From assembly GCA_002336845.1 (NCBI GenBank), contig DDEX01000109.1:1-11073 (forward strand): a stretch of 11,073 nt of DNA. Direction: 5' to 3'. How positions within the stretch are numbered: the first letter of the stretch is position 1; the number at the start of each line of letters is the position of its first letter. The position numbers and the translations under genes were made by a program. Origin of the DNA: Rhodobacteraceae bacterium UBA1943. GTDB lineage: Bacteria > Pseudomonadota > Alphaproteobacteria > Rhodobacterales > Rhodobacteraceae. This document shows positions 6,695 through 11,073 of the stretch, one piece after another. Under the pieces are notes generated by a model. It saw only the letters and a list, made by a program, of their open reading frames with translations. It had not been told where the DNA came from and made no database searches.

Positions 6695-7679
6695 CGGCAG
6701 CCTCCAGCTTTTTGGCAATCTTTGCCTTGGTATCGGCGTCACAGAAAGCGGCGTCAAGCGCGGTGCGGGCGATCTGACGGAACACCCCCTCGTCCCAGTC
6801 AGACGCGCGGTTCAACATGTCATATTCCCGCGCCATGCTGGTGTGAAAGAACGGCGGATCGTCGGTGTTGATGGTAACCTTGACGCCCCGATCATAAAGC
6901 TGCCCGATGGGATGGGCGCGCCAGCCGGGGTAGATACCCAGCGCGATGTTGGACCCGGGGCACAGCTCCAGCACCGTGCCGCGCTCGGCCAGTTCATCGA
7001 CCAGCGCAAGATCCTCGATGGCGCGCACGCCGTGGCCAATGCGCTCCACGCCCAGATCGGTGATCGCGTCGCGCACTTCCTGCGGGCCATTCCATTCCCC
7101 GGCATGGGCGGTCAGGCGCAGCCCCGCCTCGCGCGCGCAGTCGAAGGCCCAGCGGAAATCGGCCAGCTTGCCAGACCTTTCGTCCCCGCCGATGCCAAAA
7201 CCGGTAATGAACCGGCCTGCCGTTTCCGCGGCGCAGATAGCGGTTTCGCGGGCCTTGTCAGGGCCAAAATGGCGAATGGGGGTGATGATGCCGCGCAACG
7301 TGATGCCCATGGTGCGCTCGGCCTGATCTGCGGCGTCTTCGATGGCGGCCAGATAGTCGCGCCAGGCGGCAAGGTCGCGGTTGCCGCAGAAATCTGGTGA
7401 CAGAAAAGTTTCGCTGTATATAACGCCACTTGCAGCACTTTCTTCAAGTACGGCCAGCGTCAGGCGGCGAAAATCTTCGGGGGTTTGCAGCGGGGTACAG
7501 GCCGCCTCGTACACTTTCAGGAAATGCCAGAAATCGGTGTAGCTGTAGCTGCCGTCTTCGGCAAAGATGCCCGAAATGTCGATATGCTTTTCGCGGGCAA
7601 GGCCACGGATAAAGGCCGGAGGTGCCGCGCCTTCAAGGTGAAGGTGTAGTTCGACCTTTGGCAAGTGTTTGAGAGTCAA
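6687..7679 (-). CDS. add: Adenosine deaminase (adenosine/adenine deaminase family), TTG start
   Basis: The enzyme is a zinc hydrolase with a TIM-barrel fold that deaminates adenosine or deoxyadenosine to inosine or deoxyinosine. The 330-residue protein shows the zinc motif VELHLHLEG (9-17, His12 and His14), HAGE (192-195, with His192 and catalytic Glu195), GHG (215-217), CPGSN (240-244) and NTDDP (271-275, with a metal-binding Asp). Adenine deaminases of the same superfamily share these motifs, so adenine as substrate is the alternative. The start codon is TTG at 7679-7677: GGAAGGAG lies six bases upstream, and the next in-frame ATG would remove the zinc motif. It overlaps the stop of deoB by four bases and carries the upp start at its 3' end, indicating coupled translation. 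Confidence 0.93.
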   Translation of the reverse strand: MTLKHLPKVELHLHLEGAAPPAFIRGLAREKHIDISGIFAEDGSYSYTDFWHFLKVYEAACTPLQTPEDFRRLTLAVLEESAASGVIYSETFLSPDFCGNRDLAAWRDYLAAIEDAADQAERTMGITLRGIITPIRHFGPDKARETAICAAETAGRFITGFGIGGDERSGKLADFRWAFDCAREAGLRLTAHAGEWNGPQEVRDAITDLGVERIGHGVRAIEDLALVDELAERGTVLELCPGSNIALGIYPGWRAHPIGQLYDRGVKVTINTDDPPFFHTSMAREYDMLNRASDWDEGVFRQIARTALDAAFCDADTKAKIAKKLEAADA

Positions 7680-8872
7680 AGAAAACTCCTTCCCGGCCCT
7701 TGTGCCGGAACGCCCAGATGTGCCGCGATCGAAGCCGCGACATCGGTAAAGGCCCGCAGGCCGATGCTGCCCGCCCCCGCCCCGGCACAGAGCAGCGGAA
7801 CCCGCTCGCGGGTGTGATCGGTGCCGCGCCAGGTGGGGTCATTGCCATGATCGGCGGTGAAAATCGCCAGATCACCGGGTTTCAGGCGGGCAAGGAAGGC
7901 CCCGGCGCGGGCATCAAACCATTCCAGCGCGCGGGCGTAACCCGCCACATCGCGGGGATGGCCATACAGGCTGTCAAATTCGACAAAGTTGGCAAAGGTC
8001 AAGGAACCGTCTTCTGCATCGGCTCCAAGACGGTCCAGATGATCGAAAAGGTTAAGGTCGCTTTTGCCCTTCCACAGCTTGCCAATGCCCCGCATTGAAA
8101 AGATGTCGCCAATCTTGCCCACAGCATGGGTGGCCCGCCCTGCGCCTGAAACCCAATCCAGCAGGGTGGGCGCGGGGGGGGCGATGGCATAATCGTGGCG
8201 GTTGGCGGTGCGGCGAAAATCGCCGCAACTGCCGGTGAAGGGTCGGGCGATCACACGGCCCACCTTCATCGCATGCAGATGGGGCGCAAGGTCGGCACAC
8301 AGCTTTTGCAGCCGGTCCAGCCCAAAGGCCTCTTCATGCGCGGCAATCTGGAAAACGCTGTCGGCAGAGGTATAGCAGATCGGCCAGCCGGTGCGCAGAT
8401 GTTCCTCACAATGGGCGGCGATGATGGGCACGCCAGAGGCATGGCAGTTTCCTAAAATTCCATCTGTTCCAGCAAGTTGGCAGACGATCTTTACAAGCTC
8501 GTCGGGAAAGGCCGGAACGGTATCGGGAAAGTAGTGCCAATCCCATGGCACCGGCACCCCCGCCAGTTCCCAATGGCCCGAGGGGGTATCCTTGCCTTTG
8601 CTGACCTCGGTTGCTGCCCCCCAAAGCCCGCTTGTACCTTTGTGCAACCTCAACACATCCAACCCCGAGGCCAGCGCAATCGCCTGCCGCAGCCCCAGCG
8701 CCTCAAGGTTCGGCATGTGCAGGGGACCGCTGCGCCCCACATCGGCCCGGCCTGCGTCGCAGGCTTGCGCGATATGGCCAAGGGTGTTCGCGCCTTCATC
8801 GCCAAAAGCAGCCGCATCGGGCGCGCCGCCACAGCCCACGGAATCCATCACGATCAGAAAGGCGCGGGCCAT
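7676..8872 (-). CDS. deoB: Phosphopentomutase
   Basis: DeoB interconverts (deoxy)ribose-1-phosphate and the 5-phosphate, linking nucleoside phosphorolysis to central metabolism. The 398-residue protein belongs to the alkaline phosphatase superfamily. The metal-binding residues line up with those I recall for E. coli DeoB: Asp10, Asp300, His305, Asp341 and His342 (in TADHGNDPT), and His353 (in TDHTRE). The phosphorylated Thr is Thr96 in KDTPSGHWE. Two departures from the usual DFDSxYGHRRD are seen: Glu298 for Asp and Pro306 for Arg, neither a direct metal ligand. A run of eight C (8174-8181 as G on the plus strand) lies in the middle without breaking the frame. The start is one base after the deoA stop, with AAGGA nine bases upstream. 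Confidence 0.96.
   Translation of the reverse strand: MARAFLIVMDSVGCGGAPDAAAFGDEGANTLGHIAQACDAGRADVGRSGPLHMPNLEALGLRQAIALASGLDVLRLHKGTSGLWGAATEVSKGKDTPSGHWELAGVPVPWDWHYFPDTVPAFPDELVKIVCQLAGTDGILGNCHASGVPIIAAHCEEHLRTGWPICYTSADSVFQIAAHEEAFGLDRLQKLCADLAPHLHAMKVGRVIARPFTGSCGDFRRTANRHDYAIAPPAPTLLDWVSGAGRATHAVGKIGDIFSMRGIGKLWKGKSDLNLFDHLDRLGADAEDGSLTFANFVEFDSLYGHPRDVAGYARALEWFDARAGAFLARLKPGDLAIFTADHGNDPTWRGTDHTRERVPLLCAGAGAGSIGLRAFTDVAASIAAHLGVPAQGPGRSFL
8174..8181. repeat. Homopolymer run of eight G inside deoB
   Basis: Eight G residues on the plus strand read as CCCCCCCC in deoB, covering an Ala-Pro-Pro stretch (residues 231-233). The reading frame is intact as given. Runs of this length are prone to slippage and to sequencing error. 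Confidence 0.9.
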
Positions 8873-8873
8873 G

Positions 8874-10181
8874 TCAGGCGATCCTTTTCAAAACAAGGGG
8901 CGGCTCGGTCGCGGGTTTTTCCGCCAGTTGATAAGCGCCCTGCACCAAGGCAATTGCGGCAGCGGCGGCATCGCCATTGGCGGCATGAACCATGGCCAGC
9001 GGGTCGCCGCGCCCGATTTCATCGCCCAATCCCGCAAGGTCGGACAGGCCGACCGAGGGGTTGATCCGCTCGCCCTCACGTTGACGCCCGCCACCCAAAG
9101 CCACCACTGCCAGCCCAAGCGCCTGCCCGTCAATGGCCACGACATGGCCGGTTTCCGGGCTTGGCACCTCAACCAGCACCGGGGCGGCGGGCAGCCTGTC
9201 GGCCCAGCGGTCAACGAAATCGGCAGGCCCACCTTGCGCCGCCACCAACCGCCCGAACCATTCGGCCGCGGCCCCCGATTGCAACGCCTGCCCGATCCGC
9301 CCGGCCCCATCGGCGGCATCGGCAGCCAGACCGCCCAGCGCCAACGCCTCACCTCCCAAAGCCACCGTCAGATCCCAAAGGGCAGTGTTCACCGAGGTGC
9401 CGGTCAGCGTTTCCATCGTCTCGATCACCTCCAGCGCGTTGCCGGCGGCGGTGGCCAGCGGCTGGCTCATGTCGGTGATCAGAGCTGTGGTCATGCACCC
9501 CGCCCCTTGCGCCGTGGACACGAGCGCGCGCGCGAGGGCCTCGGCCTGATCGGGCGATTTCATGAAGGCCCCCGATCCGCATTTCACATCCAGCACCAGC
9601 GCCTCCAGCCCCGCCGAAAGCTTCTTGGACAGGATCGAGGCGGTGATCAGATCAATGCTTTCCACCGTGCCGGATACATCGCGGATGGCGTAAAGGCGGC
9701 GGTCGGCAGGGGCGATTTCGGCACTGGCCGAAACGATGGCGCAGCGAATATCGGCCAGTTGGCGGCGCAACTGATCTTCCGAGAGGCCAGTGCGGAAACC
9801 GGGGATGGATTCAAGCTTGTCCAGCGTGCCGCCCGTATGGCCAAGGCCCCGGCCAGAGATCATCGGTACATAGGCGCCGCACACCGCCAGCGCGGGCGCC
9901 AACAAAAGCGAGATGCAATCGCCGATCCCGCCCGTCGAATGCTTGTCCACGACCGGGCCGGGCATGTCCCATGTCAGCACATGGCCCGAGTCGCGCATGC
10001 CCATGGTCAGGGCGACACGCCCCTCCTCTCCCAGGCCTTTCAGCAGCACCGCCATGGCAAAGGCCCCGGCCTGCGCGTCGGTTACCGTGCCATCCGCCAA
10101 CCCCTGCGCGAACCAGCGCAGCGCCTCACACGAGGGCGCGCGCCCGTCGCGGATTTGGGCAATGATGGCGCGGGCGTCCAT
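8874..10181 (-). CDS. deoA: Thymidine phosphorylase
   Basis: DeoA cleaves thymidine or deoxyuridine with phosphate to the base and 2-deoxyribose-1-phosphate. The 435-residue length matches the family (about 440). Motifs are DKHSTGGIGD (79-88), the family signature SGRGLGHTGGTLDKLE (109-124), and the pyrimidine-binding residues Arg167, Ser182 and Lys186 in the segment YAIRD to SILSKK, plus the DVKCGSGAFMK loop (198-208). The first ATG, at 10181, shares its A with the stop codon of cdd (TGATG), so translation is probably coupled; the open frame continues upstream to 10319 only as a shadow inside cdd. It takes the deoxyuridine made by Cdd and supplies DeoB. Confidence 0.97.
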   Translation of the reverse strand: MDARAIIAQIRDGRAPSCEALRWFAQGLADGTVTDAQAGAFAMAVLLKGLGEEGRVALTMGMRDSGHVLTWDMPGPVVDKHSTGGIGDCISLLLAPALAVCGAYVPMISGRGLGHTGGTLDKLESIPGFRTGLSEDQLRRQLADIRCAIVSASAEIAPADRRLYAIRDVSGTVESIDLITASILSKKLSAGLEALVLDVKCGSGAFMKSPDQAEALARALVSTAQGAGCMTTALITDMSQPLATAAGNALEVIETMETLTGTSVNTALWDLTVALGGEALALGGLAADAADGAGRIGQALQSGAAAEWFGRLVAAQGGPADFVDRWADRLPAAPVLVEVPSPETGHVVAIDGQALGLAVVALGGGRQREGERINPSVGLSDLAGLGDEIGRGDPLAMVHAANGDAAAAAIALVQGAYQLAEKPATEPPLVLKRIA

Positions 10182-10573
10182 CAGCTTCTGTCCATGTGCT
10201 GGGCGGTGAAGAGACCGGGCAAAAGTTCGGCCACCGACATCACCTTTTCCAGACCATCGGTCGTGGCCAGCGTAACCCTCACATCCGGGGCGGCAAATTC
10301 CGCGATCTTCTGGCGGCATCCACCGCAGGGCGGCACCGGCGACGGGCTGTCGGCGATCACGAACACCTCGGCAATCCGGGTTTCGCCTGCCGCGACCATG
10401 GCGGCAATCGCGCCCGCCTCGGCACAGGTGCCTTCTGGGTAGGCGACGTTTTCGACGTTGCAGCCCTGATAGACCGCGCCCGAGGCGCCCCGGATTGCCG
10501 CCCCAACCTTGAAACGCGAATAGGGCGCATAGGCCTTTTCACGCACATCCTTGGCAGCCTGCAAAAGGGACAT
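10181..10573 (-). CDS. cdd: Cytidine deaminase (tetrameric, short type)
   Basis: Cdd deaminates cytidine and deoxycytidine to uridine and deoxyuridine using a bound zinc. The 130-residue size fits the homotetrameric class. Zinc ligands Cys50 (TCAEAGA, with catalytic Glu52), Cys83 and Cys86 (PPCGGCRQ) are present, as is the ribose-binding NVEN (39-42) and FKVGAA (21-26). The start at 10573 has GGAG six bases upstream. In-frame ATGs at 10588 and 10585 are less well placed. It is the first gene of the operon and is divergent from the malic enzyme gene, with 202 bases between them. Its product deoxyuridine is a DeoA substrate, and its last base is shared with the deoA start. Confidence 0.96.
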   Translation of the reverse strand: MSLLQAAKDVREKAYAPYSRFKVGAAIRGASGAVYQGCNVENVAYPEGTCAEAGAIAAMVAAGETRIAEVFVIADSPSPVPPCGGCRQKIAEFAAPDVRVTLATTDGLEKVMSVAELLPGLFTAQHMDRS

Positions 10574-10775
10574 GGGGGTCTCCATCATTTCTTGACCATC
10601 TGGTAGGAGTCTGGGCTGCGCCGGGACAAAGCGCAAGCATTCCCACCCGTGCATGGCGGAATCACGTTTGCGCGGGCTATGATCCCGACAAGCCCGGCGC
10701 TATGACCCTGGGCATTCCGCAGATAGCCCGGCCAAAGAAAATAGTTTAAGGCTGAACCAGATCAGGGAGGATCCG
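10574..10775. promoter_or_regulatory. Divergent promoter region between cdd and the malic enzyme gene, with repeats
   Basis: This 202-bp gap must drive the nucleoside operon leftward and the malic enzyme rightward. CGGGCTAT (10673-10680) and ATAGCCCG (10723-10730) are perfect 8-base inverted arms 42 bases apart. GCTATGA occurs twice in direct orientation (10676-10682 and 10699-10705), 23 bases apart and so close to two helical turns. These could be binding sites of a regulator. A weak leftward promoter, TTGCGC and CAGACT with 17-base spacing, lies near 10640-10610. No clear -10 box was found for the malic enzyme gene. Confidence 0.4.
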
Positions 10776-11073
10776 ATGGTCGATGAGACACGCAGCGACA
10801 GTGCCCGCCATCCGGCATTGCACTACCACGAGTTTCCCAAGCCCGGTAAGCTGGAAATCCGCCCGACCAAGCCCCTGGCTAACGGCCGCGACCTGAGCCT
10901 GGCCTATTCGCCCGGCGTGGCCGAGGCCTGCCTTGAAATCAAGGCCGATCCCGCCACCGCCAGCCGCTATACCGCGCGGGGCAATCTGGTGGCGGTTGTC
11001 ACCAATGGCACGGCGGTGCTGGGCCTTGGCAACATTGGCGCTTTGGCGTCAAAGCCGGTGATGGAAGGCAAGG
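10776..11073 (+). CDS. maeB: NADP-type malic enzyme, N-terminal part (cut by window end)
   Basis: The reading frame from ATG 10776 stays open to the window end, giving 99 complete residues. GGGAGG lies five bases upstream. The stretch LAYSPGVAEAC (42-52) contains the catalytic Tyr44 region, VTNGTAVLGLGNIG (75-88) is the malic enzyme signature, and SKPVMEGK (92-99) carries the expected catalytic lysine. The enzyme decarboxylates malate to pyruvate with NAD(P)+, feeding acetyl-CoA and NADPH production. The short N-terminal arm with YHEFPKPGKLEI (17-28) fits the bacterial MaeB form, which often has a C-terminal phosphotransacetylase-like domain. That domain lies outside the window. Confidence 0.93.
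   Translation, partial: MVDETRSDSARHPALHYHEFPKPGKLEIRPTKPLANGRDLSLAYSPGVAEACLEIKADPATASRYTARGNLVAVVTNGTAVLGLGNIGALASKPVMEGK

Noticed and set aside
6119..6871. Open frame of 250 codons on the plus strand opposite upp and add.
   Set aside because: It is a shadow with Gln/Arg-rich composition; upp and add on the minus strand carry all expected catalytic motifs.
8592..10442. Open frame of 616 codons on the plus strand.
   Set aside because: It is antisense to deoA and the ends of deoB and cdd, whose motifs are complete. High GC content keeps the opposite strand free of stops.

Overview
The window looks like an ordinary chromosomal segment of a high-GC alphaproteobacterium, most likely a member of the Rhodobacterales (Rhodobacteraceae). 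The reasons are the strong GC/GCG/GGC codon preference, the cdd-deoA-deoB-add-upp gene order, the style of the secreted cysteine-containing protein at 5203-5994, and the acyl-CoA synthetase type. This placement rests on remembered family knowledge and not on a search.

Layout from left to right. Positions 1-53 appear to hold the last codons of a plus-strand gene with an Arg/Gly-rich tail. A small minus-strand protein (59-511) resembles phage-type helix-turn-helix regulators. A 355-bp gene-free stretch (512-866) contains a perfect hairpin and a GC-rich leader that could fold. Thymidine kinase tdk (867-1463, +) overlaps tail-to-tail with an EamA-family membrane transporter (1445-2368, -). That transporter is divergent from an AMP-forming acyl-CoA synthetase (2469-4088, +), and a TGACGC/GCGTCA palindrome lies between the two starts. 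A one-TM protein (4168-5199, +) looks like an M48 peptidase fold without its zinc ligands. It converges on a secreted protein (5203-5994, -).

The right half is a tightly packed minus-strand nucleoside salvage operon, transcribed cdd -> deoA -> deoB -> add -> upp (10573 down to 6062). The junctions are a 1-nt overlap, a 1-nt gap, a 4-nt overlap with a TTG start, and an 8-nt overlap. Together these enzymes deaminate cytidine and adenosine nucleosides, split thymidine or deoxyuridine to base plus deoxyribose-1-phosphate, convert that sugar phosphate to the 5-phosphate, and recapture uracil as UMP. deoC, a purine nucleoside phosphorylase and a nucleoside transporter are not in the window. tdk, on the other strand, competes with deoA for thymidine. 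Divergent from cdd, a malic enzyme gene (10776 to the window end) is cut by the edge.

I found no CRISPR array, RNA gene, intact mobile element or evident new multi-gene system. The items most worth a second look are the putative M48 pseudo-protease, the structured gene-free stretch before tdk, and the phage-like regulator beside it.
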